Source of the DNA: Chromobacterium sp. ATCC 53434
GTDB lineage: Bacteria; Pseudomonadota; Gammaproteobacteria; Burkholderiales; Chromobacteriaceae
Assembly: GCF_002848345.1 (NCBI RefSeq)
Contig: NZ_CP025429.1
Coordinates: forward strand, 1,550,001 to 1,614,000
Length of the DNA stretch: 64,000 bases
Reading direction: 5' to 3'
Shown: positions 54,065-62,372 of the stretch, piece after piece
Numbering within the stretch: the stretch's first letter is position 1
Layout of the letters: every line of letters begins with the position of its first letter
Position numbers and translations under genes: made by a program
The notes under the pieces: model-generated
What the model was told of the DNA's origin: nothing
Seen by the model: the letters and a program-made list of their open reading frames with translations, nothing else
Database searches by the model: none

Positions 54065-54402
54065 CACTGCATGCTCACCAGCTTGTTCACGCCCTGCGAC
54101 AAGGCGCCCGCCGTTTTGGCCATCAAGTCCACTTCAACGATGGAGTGCAGCAGCGTGGATTGGGCCGCCAGCATTTCCGCCGGATTGTTCAGCACGCCCG
54201 AGGTGGCGCGGGCGCCGTCTATCGCCTCGCCTATGGCCTGGGATTTCGTTTGCAGGCCGGCGGCGGCGACTTCTTCCGGCGATTGCGCCGCATGGCCGAA
54301 CATGGCGCGAGTGAACGCGTCGACATCGGCGGCGGACGGCGCGGCGGGCTGCGCTTCCATATTGGTTTGCACGACATTCAATTTGACTGCGTCGATTTCC
54401 AT
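54064..54402 (-). CDS. sctI: T3SS inner rod protein SctI
   Basis: A 112-residue YscI/SsaI-like protein. The C-terminal helical part (about 70-112: NNPAEMLAAQSTLLHSIVEV, then GALSQGVNKLVSMQ) carries the family pattern that polymerises into the rod. AAGGAG lies 8 bases before the ATG at 54402, so the longer frame is rejected. Gene order F-G-I-J-K fits SPI-2. Confidence 0.92.
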   Translation of the reverse strand: MEIDAVKLNVVQTNMEAQPAAPSAADVDAFTRAMFGHAAQSPEEVAAAGLQTKSQAIGEAIDGARATSGVLNNPAEMLAAQSTLLHSIVEVDLMAKTAGALSQGVNKLVSMQ

Positions 54403-54424
54403 TGCAATGGCTCCTTGACGAGGA

Positions 54425-54706
54425 TTAACAGAGACGCCGCGATTGCGGCTCATCGATGCGCTTGATCAGGCTGCGCAGCATCTCGGCTTCTTCCGAACGA
54501 TCGCCATGCAGCAAGGAGGAGGCCGCTCGCGCATGCCCCATTCCCAGCAGCAGAGTGGCTTCCACGATTTTCTGCGCGTGCGGGTTTTCGGTTAGATGCG
54601 GCATGGCCAGGCGAATGGAGTCCGCCTCATCGTATAAGCCGTGGTTGACCGCGGCCAGGCCGGTTTCCACCACCAGCTTGCAAATATTGGTTTCCAGCGA
54701 TTTCAT
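54425..54706 (-). CDS. sctG: SctG-like needle chaperone (SsaH position)
   Basis: A 93-residue helical protein (ICKLVVETGLAAVNHGLYDEAD, ALLGMGHARAASSLLHG-like pattern) of the YscG/EscG type with TPR-like helices. Its ATG overlaps the sctF stop (ATATGA). It should bind SctF together with the SsaE-like protein and stop premature polymerisation in the cytoplasm. Confidence 0.82.
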   Translation of the reverse strand: MKSLETNICKLVVETGLAAVNHGLYDEADSIRLAMPHLTENPHAQKIVEATLLLGMGHARAASSLLHGDRSEEAEMLRSLIKRIDEPQSRRLC

Positions 54707-54918
54707 ATTTTCTGAATAATTCCTGACAGCATGTCTTTCACGGCCCGCATGATGGCGCTTTCGTAACTGACGAATACCGAGTATTGCTGAATGGCGAATT
54801 GCGCTTGCAGCATCCGGGCGGGGTCGTTCAAATCGGCGGCAGTGACTTTTGACTGCACGTCGTTGCCAGCTTGTTCAACCAGCTGCGATAGCTGATTGGT
54901 GATGGCTTCGATATCCAT
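54703..54918 (-). CDS. sctF: T3SS needle subunit SctF
   Basis: A 71-residue protein, helical hairpin. The pattern LNDPARMLQAQFAIQQYS (about 30-47) with the conserved N-D-P turn and the C-terminal MRAVKDMLSGIIQKI is that of SsaG/YscF/PrgI needle subunits. AAGGAT precedes the start. It lies 11 bases after the araC-type gene, so both are probably cotranscribed. Confidence 0.95.
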   Translation of the reverse strand: MDIEAITNQLSQLVEQAGNDVQSKVTAADLNDPARMLQAQFAIQQYSVFVSYESAIMRAVKDMLSGIIQKI

Positions 54919-54929
54919 TTATCTATCCT

Positions 54930-55655
54930 TTATGGCGAGACGTCGATTGGTTTGCCCAGCGCCTGTTGCCGAAACTGCTTTGGATTGCATTGGAAATGGC
55001 GCCGAAAGCTGTCGGTGAAGTGCGCGTGGTTGGAAAAACCGCACTCCAACGCGATATCCAGCACTCGCATGGTGGTGGTAAGCAGCAATTTTTTGGCATG
55101 CGACATCCGATGTTCCAGTATCCAACGCTTGGCGGGCTTGCCGTAAGTCTCCTGAAATAATTGATTGAATTTCCGCAGCGGCATTTCAAATTGATTGGCC
55201 AGTTCGGCAACGGACCATTGCTGCAAGGCATTCTCTTCAATGAATTTGCAGAAATCCTTATTTCCAGCGATGCAAGAGCGCAGTAATGCCGAAAAATAAG
55301 TCCTGTCCAAACTCAGGCAGTAAACGTAGGCGAAATGCAGAAACGAGGCCGGCGCCAAACGAGAAAGCGACGCCAGTACCTCGGTCACATCCCGTTCAGT
55401 TCTGACCAGACGCACGGCTTCCTTATTGAAAACCGTCTGCGTGTCGGCTTCCAATAGCTCGATGATTTCCGGATGAAGCTGCTGTAATTCGGAAGCAAAA
55501 AAATCTTGCGATAGCACGGAATCTAAATGGCTGTTCGCGGATATTCGGGCCTCATTGTCGGTGACGATGAGACAGTTTTCCGGAAAGGGAAATGTATCTC
55601 CGCGGATGGTCACTTCACCGCTGCTTCTGCTGATGATGAGTCGGATCGCTGGCAT
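54930..55655 (-). CDS. AraC-family regulator of the T3SS
   Basis: A 241-residue protein. The N-terminal part is variable; the C-terminal AraC domain (about 140-240) has two helix-turn-helix units (SVAELANQFEMPLRKFNQLF and RVLDIALECGFSNHAHFTDSF) with the RRHFQCNPKQFRQ end. It resembles ExsA/PerA-type T3SS activators in context. First gene of the needle operon, so it likely regulates itself and the divergent translocon operon. Start at MPAIRLI is chosen because AGGA lies 5 bases upstream and it leaves the palindrome at 55718 free; earlier in-frame ATGs at 55718 and 55706 overlap or adjoin that operator. Confidence 0.9.
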   Translation of the reverse strand: MPAIRLIISRSSGEVTIRGDTFPFPENCLIVTDNEARISANSHLDSVLSQDFFASELQQLHPEIIELLEADTQTVFNKEAVRLVRTERDVTEVLASLSRLAPASFLHFAYVYCLSLDRTYFSALLRSCIAGNKDFCKFIEENALQQWSVAELANQFEMPLRKFNQLFQETYGKPAKRWILEHRMSHAKKLLLTTTMRVLDIALECGFSNHAHFTDSFRRHFQCNPKQFRQQALGKPIDVSP

Positions 55656-55717
55656 CCCGGTCCTGTACACACTGTTATGACGTGGTGAATGATCTCCCAG
55701 CCGCATGTAAAGCGGCA

Positions 55718-55733
55718 TCGGGTGATCACCTGA
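55718..55733. promoter_or_regulatory. 16-bp palindromic operator, T3SS copy 3
   Basis: TCGGGTGATCACCTGA, containing the perfect 10-bp core GGTGATCACC, between the araC-needle operon and the translocon operon. One mismatch to the other two copies in the left arm. Confidence 0.75.
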
Positions 55734-55938
55734 TATCCAGTAGACCGCCTGTCCGGGGCGGTTGGCGGGGCGATGAGGAGAGTGTGCAGGAAAACAGAAT
55801 ATTGCGGCAGGTTTCAGAAAATATTTTCCTGGCGAGTTTATATCATGCAGCTATCGAAGTTGAGGCGGCAGGCAAGCAGCAGTGACTTTGATGGTGCAAG
55901 GTGTCAAATTCAACCATTTAAATATCAGAGGTGACCAC

Positions 55939-56493
55939 ATGTCCGAAATCAACACTCAAGCCGGCGTTAACTCCGTATCGGTAAACACCAGCGAACTGCC
56001 GGCAGACGATAATAACGATTATCTGCGTGCGGCGCGGAACTACTCGATCATGGGCCAGGCCATCGCGACGATGGAAGACATCATGCTGCTGTTCACCGAG
56101 CTGGCCAATGCCAAGTTCGATCAGATGTCGAAAAAAATGGAAGTGTCGCGCGATGCGCAGGACATGGCCAATAAGGTGGAGGCGCTGTTGGCTGACATCA
56201 CCGATCCCAAGGCGACCAAGAAGCTGCCTCAGGATGTGCTGGATTATATGAAGGCGAACGGCATCAGCGTGGATTCGGTGGAAAACCTCGGCGGCGATCT
56301 CAAAAAGGATGCGCTGACGGCGGTGAAGTCCGCGCTGGAGTCCTTCTCCGGCCGCGCCTCGGATTTCGTGCAGCAGAGCCAGCTGAAACTGCAGCAGCTG
56401 ATGCAGAACTTCAACACCGCGGTGACGATGGCCAACAGCGTCCAGAGCATGAACGCTGAATCGACCAAGTCCATCGCTCAAGCTATCCGTTAA
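55939..56493 (+). CDS. sctA: EspA/SseB-family translocon filament protein, paralogue 1
   Basis: A 184-residue secreted protein. After a unique N-terminus of about 27 residues comes YLRAARNYSIMGQAIATMED, then a helix (ELANAKFDQMSKKMEVSRDA), the PQDVLDYMKANGISVD segment typical of SseB/EspA, and a C-terminal coiled coil (FVQQSQLKLQQLMQNFNTAV). In SPI-2 and LEE systems this protein forms the sheath that extends the needle to the host membrane. GAGGTGA precedes the ATG at 55939. First gene of the translocon operon. From residue 28 on, its protein is identical to paralogue 3. Confidence 0.92.
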   Translation: MSEINTQAGVNSVSVNTSELPADDNNDYLRAARNYSIMGQAIATMEDIMLLFTELANAKFDQMSKKMEVSRDAQDMANKVEALLADITDPKATKKLPQDVLDYMKANGISVDSVENLGGDLKKDALTAVKSALESFSGRASDFVQQSQLKLQQLMQNFNTAVTMANSVQSMNAESTKSIAQAIR

Positions 56494-56560
56494 TGAATAA
56501 GGGCGGGCGGGCCGATCAAGGGCGCCTGCCCACCAACACCACTATTAAAAGGAAATATCG

Positions 56561-57364
56561 ATGAACGCCACCGTAAACCAAGCGCCTTCCAACGTTGCCG
56601 TGCCCACCGCTGCTACCGCAGATTCCAGCGACAACATCGATTATCTGCGCGCAGCGCGGAACTATTCGATCATGGGTCAGGCCATCGCCACGATGGAAGA
56701 CATCATGCTGCTGTTCACGGAATTGGCAAATGCCAAATTCGACCAGATGTCGAAGAAAATGGAAGTATCGCGCGATGCGCAGGATATGGCCAATAAAGTG
56801 GAGGCCGTGCTAGCCGGCATCACGGACCCCAATGGCAAAGTTTCGCTGCCGGAAGATGTAATCGAGTACATGCGTAAAAACGGGATTGCCATTAATGGAA
56901 TGAGCATCGATGACTTCCTTCGAGGCAATGAAGGCCATGACGGCGGTGCCACGCTGGATTCGCTGTGGGCGCTGAATAATCTTGATTCCTATATCAAAGG
57001 TCGAATCGGATGTCCTGACGCGTCGATTGAACAGATAGCCAAAGACTTGGATGCCGCTGGCGTCAAGATCGATGGTCAAAAGGCCAGCGACTGGCTGAAA
57101 AATCAAAAAAATGCCGATGGCTCTTATAACAAAGAGGCGATGAGCACGCTGCTCAATTCTGGGCGGCAGATGGGCAAAGCCGACTTGACTGCGGTCAAGT
57201 CCGCGCTGGAGTCCTTCTCCGGCCGCGCGTCGGACTTTGTGCAGCAGAGCCAGCTGAAGCTGCAACAGCTGATGCAGAACTTCAATACCGCGGTGACGAT
57301 GGCCAACAGCGTGCAGAGCATGAACGCGGAATCGACCAAATCGATCGCCCAAGCTATCCGCTAA
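56561..57364 (+). CDS. sctA: EspA/SseB-family translocon filament protein, paralogue 2 (long form)
   Basis: A 267-residue protein with the same core and C-terminal coiled coil as paralogues 1 and 3, but with an extra segment of about 80 residues in the middle (about 108-195), after PEDVIEYMRKNGIAINGMSI. This middle part is closer to the SseB form (NGM-IDD motif) and includes DLDAAGVKIDGQKASDWLKN. The insert falls where EspA filaments expose a variable surface domain, so it may change filament surface. GGAAAT is upstream of the start. Confidence 0.92.
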   Translation: MNATVNQAPSNVAVPTAATADSSDNIDYLRAARNYSIMGQAIATMEDIMLLFTELANAKFDQMSKKMEVSRDAQDMANKVEAVLAGITDPNGKVSLPEDVIEYMRKNGIAINGMSIDDFLRGNEGHDGGATLDSLWALNNLDSYIKGRIGCPDASIEQIAKDLDAAGVKIDGQKASDWLKNQKNADGSYNKEAMSTLLNSGRQMGKADLTAVKSALESFSGRASDFVQQSQLKLQQLMQNFNTAVTMANSVQSMNAESTKSIAQAIR

Positions 57365-57433
57365 TGGCTGAGAAGCTGGCTGCCGCGCTCCGGCAGCCAG
57401 CCCACGAATTGGCAATGATCAGGAAGCATTCCA

Positions 57434-57799
57434 ATGAATGAAATGACGCAATTGAAATCCATGATCGACGGTTTGAAAAAACGCCGAGTTGGTTTCAAGA
57501 AACAGCTGGACGAATTCAAGGCCTTGCAAGGCGAGATCGCCAGCCTGGAGGTGCGCGCAGAATCGGATCCGGTGGCGCGTGGCAAGCTGAAAAAGCTGGA
57601 GGCGATGATGAAGTCCGGCGGAGAGCAGCTGCATCAGCAAATCGTCTCCAAGGTTGCCAAGGTGGAAAAAACCTTTTCCCAATTAGGCAAGCAATTGAAG
57701 CAACTGGCGCCTGACGGCGAGGCCAAGGCTGGCGTCACGGCCGAGCCGGTCAAGGCGGCCCCGGTTCTTGCCAAAAAGCATCGTCGTTCCTTTGTTTAG
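57434..57799 (+). CDS. Small coiled-coil protein within the translocon operon
   Basis: A 121-residue protein, highly charged, with heptad-like Leu/Ile spacing over about residues 5-90 (LKSMIDGLKKRRVGFKKQLD; VAKVEKTFSQLGKQLKQL) and a Pro/Ala/Lys tail. No signal peptide. AGGAAG precedes the ATG. No named family recognised. Its place between filament genes suggests a chaperone, co-chaperone or minor secreted component, like the small coiled-coil proteins (CesA, SseA) that hold EspA/SseB subunits; size and helicity fit SseA (about 108 residues). This role is inference. Confidence 0.75.
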   Translation: MNEMTQLKSMIDGLKKRRVGFKKQLDEFKALQGEIASLEVRAESDPVARGKLKKLEAMMKSGGEQLHQQIVSKVAKVEKTFSQLGKQLKQLAPDGEAKAGVTAEPVKAAPVLAKKHRRSFV

Positions 57800-57829
57800 A
57801 CCACGTTAATTTAGTCAGGAGTTTTATTC

Positions 57830-58393
57830 ATGAGCACTGCTGCAATCTCTCCGGTTTCTTCCTTCAGCAACGGTCAGGTGGACTCGGTCGGCAAGGCTGC
57901 CGACGGAGACAATATCGACTATCTGCGCGCGGCGCGGAATTACTCGATCATGGGCCAGGCCATCGCGACGATGGAAGACATCATGCTGCTGTTCACCGAG
58001 CTGGCCAATGCCAAGTTCGACCAGATGTCGAAAAAAATGGAAGTGTCGCGCGATGCGCAGGACATGGCCAATAAGGTGGAGGCGCTGTTGGCTGACATCA
58101 CCGACCCCAAGGCGACCAAGAAGCTGCCCCAGGATGTGCTGGATTATATGAAGGCGAACGGCATCAGTGTGGATTCGGTGGAAAACCTCGGCGGCGATCT
58201 CAAAAAGGATGCGCTGACGGCGGTGAAGTCCGCGCTGGAGTCCTTCTCCGGCCGCGCCTCGGATTTCGTGCAGCAGAGCCAGCTGAAACTGCAGCAGCTG
58301 ATGCAGAACTTCAACACCGCGGTGACGATGGCCAACAGCGTTCAGAGCATGAACGCCGAATCGACCAAGTCCATCGCCCAGGCCATTCGTTAA
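57830..58393 (+). CDS. sctA: EspA/SseB-family translocon filament protein, paralogue 3
   Basis: A 187-residue protein. Only the first 30 residues differ from paralogue 1; from YLRAARN to the C-terminus the protein is identical, and the DNA differs at about a dozen third-codon positions in 474 bases, without gaps. AGTCAGGAG precedes the start. The next gene encodes the class II chaperone. Confidence 0.92.
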   Translation: MSTAAISPVSSFSNGQVDSVGKAADGDNIDYLRAARNYSIMGQAIATMEDIMLLFTELANAKFDQMSKKMEVSRDAQDMANKVEALLADITDPKATKKLPQDVLDYMKANGISVDSVENLGGDLKKDALTAVKSALESFSGRASDFVQQSQLKLQQLMQNFNTAVTMANSVQSMNAESTKSIAQAIR

Positions 58394-58458
58394 GCCACGA
58401 CGTGCCGCCGGCTGGCTTCGGTTCCGACCGGCGTATGTCAGGATAAGGAGCATGTTTT

Positions 58459-58944
58459 ATGCCTGATACTCATCATCAGCTTCAACAGACAGACGACGAG
58501 GTGTTCCGGCATTTCTTCGCGCGTGGCGGCTCGCTGCGCTTGCTGGCCGACATTCAGGGCGAGGATCTGGAGTCGCTGTACGGCTATGCCAGGCAATTGT
58601 TCGATGGCGGCGACATCGCCGCCGCCCGGAATGTCTACCAGTTGCTGAGCACGCTGGATCACTGGAATTTCGATTACCTGCTGGCGCTGGGCCTGTGCCA
58701 TCAGCGACTCGGCGAGCACAACGAGGCCGTCGTCTGCTTCGGCCGCGCAGGCATGATCAAGGTGGACGACCCGCGCGCCGCGTTCTTCGCCGGCATCAGC
58801 TATCGGCTGGACGGTAATGCGGAGTATGCGGACAAGGCTTTCAACGCCGCCATCAACTGGTGCGGCGATCAAATCGACTATCAGCAAATCAAGGCCAGCG
58901 CCGTCAGCATGCTGGCTCAGCAACAGGAGGACGTAGCATGCTGA
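58459..58944 (+). CDS. sscA: SscA/SycD-like class II translocator chaperone
   Basis: A 161-residue TPR protein (LYGYARQLFDGGDIAAARNV, then FDYLLALGLCHQRLGEHNEA, then RAAFFAGISYRLDG), three tandem TPR units as in SycD/LcrH/IpgC. It binds hydrophobic translocators before secretion. Directly upstream of and overlapping by 7 bases the SseC-like gene, its probable client. Confidence 0.93.
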   Translation: MPDTHHQLQQTDDEVFRHFFARGGSLRLLADIQGEDLESLYGYARQLFDGGDIAAARNVYQLLSTLDHWNFDYLLALGLCHQRLGEHNEAVVCFGRAGMIKVDDPRAAFFAGISYRLDGNAEYADKAFNAAINWCGDQIDYQQIKASAVSMLAQQQEDVAC

Positions 58945-60449
58945 TTACTCTGGATCGTTTCATGCCTGGCGCCGGTCTGCCGGCTGACTGGGCGGAGAAG
59001 GAGGAAGGAAAAAGCGGTTCCGCAGGCAAGGCTGGCCAGGTTTCGCATGCCGCGCCCAGGATGCTGGCGGAAGCGCAAACGCAGCAACTGGCGCAGCTGG
59101 CCGCGCCTCGCGCCGCGCAAGAGCCGGTATCCCGGCAACAGGCGGCGGATGCGCTGGGCCGGATTTCGCGGACCATCGATCAAGCTTCCGGCGGCGAAGG
59201 CGCGGCCAAGGGGCCGGCACTCAGTCTGTCGGCGATCGAAAAGATCCCGATGGATTCGATGATCATGGCCTCCACGCTGCTGACCTCGCAGATGCTGGGC
59301 GATACCGCGGCGACCAAGAGCAAGGCTCTCGACATCATGAGCACGAAGCAGGAGGCGCTTCGCAAGCAGGAAGTTGAGAACATTCGAGAGCAGATGAACA
59401 AGGCCATCGAACAGCAGGACAAGGCCAAGAAGGCCGGCATTCTCAGCGTGGTCTTCGACTGGGTGGTCGCCGCGGTGGAGGTGGTGACCGGCGTGGCCAA
59501 GATGATAGGCGGCGTGCTGAGCGGGAACGCGATGCAGGCGGCCGGCGGCGCGATGGACTTGGTGGCCGGCATGGCGGGGCTGGTCAAGGCCATGGCCAAC
59601 ACGATGGCGCTTGTCGACCCGGAAAACGCGGAGAAGTACCGCAAGGTGGCCGATATTGCCGGGAAGGTCCAGTTGTCGTTCGAGATCGCCGGGGCGGTGG
59701 TGGACATCACCAGCGCGGCGCGCAATCTGCTGGTGACCAAGATGATCCCGAAAGTCGCCGGCAAGGTGCTGCAGGAAGGCGCGGAGCAAATGGTCAGCAC
59801 CGCCATCAAGAAAGGCACGGCAAGCGCGGCCAAGAACGCGGCAAACGCGGTGGGCAAGCAAGTGGCGGATCAAGTCGCGACCCAGGTCGCGCAAGCGTTG
59901 GGCAAGGCCGCGGTCGATGCCGCCAAAGCCACGACCAAGAAGACGATGGAGAAGTTCGCGCAGAAGTTCACCAATCAGATGATGGAAAGGTTCACCCACG
60001 AAGCGATCGAGAAGATGGTCAGCAAGTCGGTGCAGAAAGTCATCAAGAAAGCCGTCGAGGAGGGCGTGGAGCTGACTGCCGAGGAAGTCACCAAGCGAGT
60101 CGTCAGCCAGGTTTTCGCCGACGTGGTCAAGGCAACGATCAAGGCGACTTTGAAAGCGCCGGCGCTTGTCGTGTCCAGCACGGTCCGCGGCGTGGCGACA
60201 GGCGCGCGGGACATCATGATCGGCGAGATCGAGAAACAGCGAGCCAAACTGCAAAAGGAAATCGATTTGTTGATTCTGGATCAGCAATGGCTGCAAAACT
60301 TCTTCGAGTTTTATGAGCAGGAGAAGAAGGAAGTCATCAAGAAGACGCGCGAGCTGTTGAATGACAAGGGTCAGGTGTTCGACGACGGCGTCCAGGCGAT
60401 GAGCCAGGCCGCTTCCACCCAGGCGCAGATCGCGTCGGCCATGGTGTAG
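58938..60449 (+). CDS. sctE: SseC/EspD-like major translocator SctE
   Basis: A 503-residue secreted pore protein. A coiled coil (about 134-165, EALRKQEVENIREQMNKAIE) precedes two hydrophobic segments (about 167-225, ILSVVFDWVVAAVEVVTGVA and the GGAMDLVAGMAGL stretch), the transmembrane hairpin that enters the host membrane. A long Ala/Lys/Val-rich helical region with repeated KMV-K pairs follows, and a C-terminal coiled coil (about 430-490). The ATG at 58938 overlaps the chaperone stop. Confidence 0.92.
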   Translation: MLITLDRFMPGAGLPADWAEKEEGKSGSAGKAGQVSHAAPRMLAEAQTQQLAQLAAPRAAQEPVSRQQAADALGRISRTIDQASGGEGAAKGPALSLSAIEKIPMDSMIMASTLLTSQMLGDTAATKSKALDIMSTKQEALRKQEVENIREQMNKAIEQQDKAKKAGILSVVFDWVVAAVEVVTGVAKMIGGVLSGNAMQAAGGAMDLVAGMAGLVKAMANTMALVDPENAEKYRKVADIAGKVQLSFEIAGAVVDITSAARNLLVTKMIPKVAGKVLQEGAEQMVSTAIKKGTASAAKNAANAVGKQVADQVATQVAQALGKAAVDAAKATTKKTMEKFAQKFTNQMMERFTHEAIEKMVSKSVQKVIKKAVEEGVELTAEEVTKRVVSQVFADVVKATIKATLKAPALVVSSTVRGVATGARDIMIGEIEKQRAKLQKEIDLLILDQQWLQNFFEFYEQEKKEVIKKTRELLNDKGQVFDDGVQAMSQAASTQAQIASAMV

Positions 60450-60457
60450 GGGGAGAG

Positions 60458-61225
60458 ATGACGGCTTTTTCGGTGACTGGGTTTAGCCAGAGGAAAGATA
60501 CGACTGGATATGGAGCCGTCGGGGAGAATGCCGTCAACTCGAAAGCCGCCGCCGGCTTGCCCGAATTGCCTGAGTGGCGAATCAACGCCGATCACTTGCA
60601 CGAGGTTCTCGATGAGCTGAAGGCGCTTGATCTCGAGTCCTGCGGTTTGGCCGCGCCGATTCCGGATGGTCTGGACTACACGATTCAATTGCTGGCCGGC
60701 AACGAAGGTTTCGGATCGCTGGATTTGCATGGCACGTTCAGCATCGGCGATTTGATGGTCAAGCTGCAAAGTCTGTACGAGCGGCAGCGCGAAGGTTTTT
60801 GGGCGATGCAGGCCGAGTTGCTGCCCTTGGTCGCTGCCGTCGTGGCGGTCGCCGTCCAGCAGCGCAGCGAGGCGGCGGAACTCAAGGCCAGGGCGCAACA
60901 GGAAAACGCGGCGAGCGAGGTGGTTGGCGGCGCCGGCCAAGTACTCTCCGCGGTTGGGGGGGAAACGGCGCGAGGGGTAGCGAAAGACGGCGCGGAGCAA
61001 ATCAACCAAGCCATCTCCGTTCACGCTGCGGGCCATGAGGTGCAAGGCGCGCAGGAGGACGCGTCGGGCGAATCGGCTCAGAAGTTGGCAAACAGCATGG
61101 GCCAACACCTGGCCAAGGACGCCCGGCAGGAGACCGCGAATCGGCAGGAGTCCGTCTCATTGATGACGGGACTGCTCGCGGTGCTGGCCAAGGACGCCCA
61201 AGACTGGGGCCAACGCAAGCATTGA
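60458..61225 (+). CDS. Translocon-operon protein with one hydrophobic segment, translocator-like
   Basis: A 255-residue protein. The N-terminal 90 residues are polar; one hydrophobic segment (about 121-137, ELLPLVAAVVAVAVQQ) is followed by Ala/Gln/Glu-rich helices with coiled-coil character (about 140-250). The layout is like YopD/EspB/SseD minor translocators, but the SseD-like gene is the next one, so this is either an additional translocator or a secreted accessory. It starts 8 bases after sctE and no close family is recognised. Confidence 0.75.
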   Translation: MTAFSVTGFSQRKDTTGYGAVGENAVNSKAAAGLPELPEWRINADHLHEVLDELKALDLESCGLAAPIPDGLDYTIQLLAGNEGFGSLDLHGTFSIGDLMVKLQSLYERQREGFWAMQAELLPLVAAVVAVAVQQRSEAAELKARAQQENAASEVVGGAGQVLSAVGGETARGVAKDGAEQINQAISVHAAGHEVQGAQEDASGESAQKLANSMGQHLAKDARQETANRQESVSLMTGLLAVLAKDAQDWGQRKH

Positions 61226-61282
61226 AATCAATCACCGTGACGCCGCAGGGTGGCACGCAACCATTAGTTTAGGAGAATGATC

Positions 61283-61882
61283 ATGACGAATATCAACAAC
61301 GTCGGCACCGCGAACACGGCGCAAACCGTCCCGCCGCAGGCTTCGGAACGGGGCGTGGACAAGGGCAGCGCTGGGGTGTACGCCACCATGGACAGCCTGA
61401 TCGCGATGCTGCAGAAAATGAATATCGATATCCGCGACATGGAGCGCGAGTTTCACGCCGCTGGCCAGCAGCGAGCGGCGGCGGTCGAGTTGAAGTCGAT
61501 CGAGACCAAGATGGAAAGCATCGAGCTCAATTACAAGGCGGCCTGGAAGAATGCCGGCGCCAAGGTTCTGTCTGGATTTTTGAGCGCGGGCGGCGCGGCC
61601 ATCGGCGGGTACGCGGGCAAGGGGGGAGACCTGATTTCCACGGGACTGTCGGGGGTGGGCAAAGGAATGGAGGGCGGCATCAACTGGGGCAGCGCTGGCC
61701 TGACGCGCGAAGCCGAGCAGAAGAAGATTCTGGGCGACTTCCAGGCGGATCATGCCGGTGAGCGATATAAAGCGCTGGGCGCCGCGGCGGACAGGGCGGC
61801 CGAGGCGTCGCGCCGAATGCATGATTTGACCCGCGAACTGATGAGCATGCAAGAGCGCATCATGTCGGCCGTCAAGATCTAA
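61283..61882 (+). CDS. sctB: SseD-like minor translocator SctB
   Basis: A 199-residue protein. The segment around KMNIDIRDMEREFHAAGQQR (about 43-62) then METKMESIELNYKAAWKNAG-like helix and the Gly-rich hydrophobic stretch (about 92-140, KVLSGFLSAGGAAIGGYAGK) follow the plan of SseD. It should pair with SctE in the host-membrane pore. The start at 61283 is chosen because AGGAG lies 7 bases upstream; the ATG at 61277 is too close to it. Confidence 0.85.
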   Translation: MTNINNVGTANTAQTVPPQASERGVDKGSAGVYATMDSLIAMLQKMNIDIRDMEREFHAAGQQRAAAVELKSIETKMESIELNYKAAWKNAGAKVLSGFLSAGGAAIGGYAGKGGDLISTGLSGVGKGMEGGINWGSAGLTREAEQKKILGDFQADHAGERYKALGAAADRAAEASRRMHDLTRELMSMQERIMSAVKI

Positions 61883-61943
61883 GCCTGTTGATGAACCGGG
61901 GCCGGATGCGGGCTTGCCCGTATCCGCCGAATGGAGAGCCGCA

Positions 61944-62372
61944 ATGCAAGAAACGACTATCAAACCGGATGCCGTTACCCAATTCCTGCTGGCGCAGGGA
62001 CTGGTTCCGGAGGCGGAGTATTTTGGAAACAGCCATGTTGTGATTGGGCAGCGAGTGAAATTGCTGGATTGTGAGCTGGTTTACCGCCTGGAGGATGCGG
62101 AGCTGATCATTTGCGATTTCGTCGCCCGACAGCCGGTGCAAGGCTCCGCCAGCGCGGTGTCGGCTTTCATTCACCTGATCCGCAAGATCGAGCAGTCGGT
62201 TTCCCAGGTGAGGCTGGTGCGGGGCCTGTTTCTGGAAAACATGCTTCAGCCGGAGCTGAATCAGGTCAGGGCGAGACTATCCAAGGTCTTGGAGGCGCAA
62301 GGCGCCGAGTGGCGCGATATCGATGGCGAGCAATGGCTGGTTTATGAGACAGGGTTGGCCCATTCGGCATAG
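61944..62372 (+). CDS. sseE: SseE-like T3SS protein
   Basis: A 142-residue soluble protein. The pattern of EYFGNSHVVIGQRV, VYRLEDAELIICDFVARQP and the C-terminal VLEAQGAEWRDIDGEQWLV parallels SPI-2 SseE (YLGETAILLGQQ, VIYRIEAKEMIICEF, VMGATFTQLDGDNW from memory of the family). Position after sseD also agrees. SseE is a small chaperone-like protein of uncertain role. GAGAGCCGC precedes the ATG. Last gene of the translocon operon. Confidence 0.82.
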   Translation: MQETTIKPDAVTQFLLAQGLVPEAEYFGNSHVVIGQRVKLLDCELVYRLEDAELIICDFVARQPVQGSASAVSAFIHLIRKIEQSVSQVRLVRGLFLENMLQPELNQVRARLSKVLEAQGAEWRDIDGEQWLVYETGLAHSA

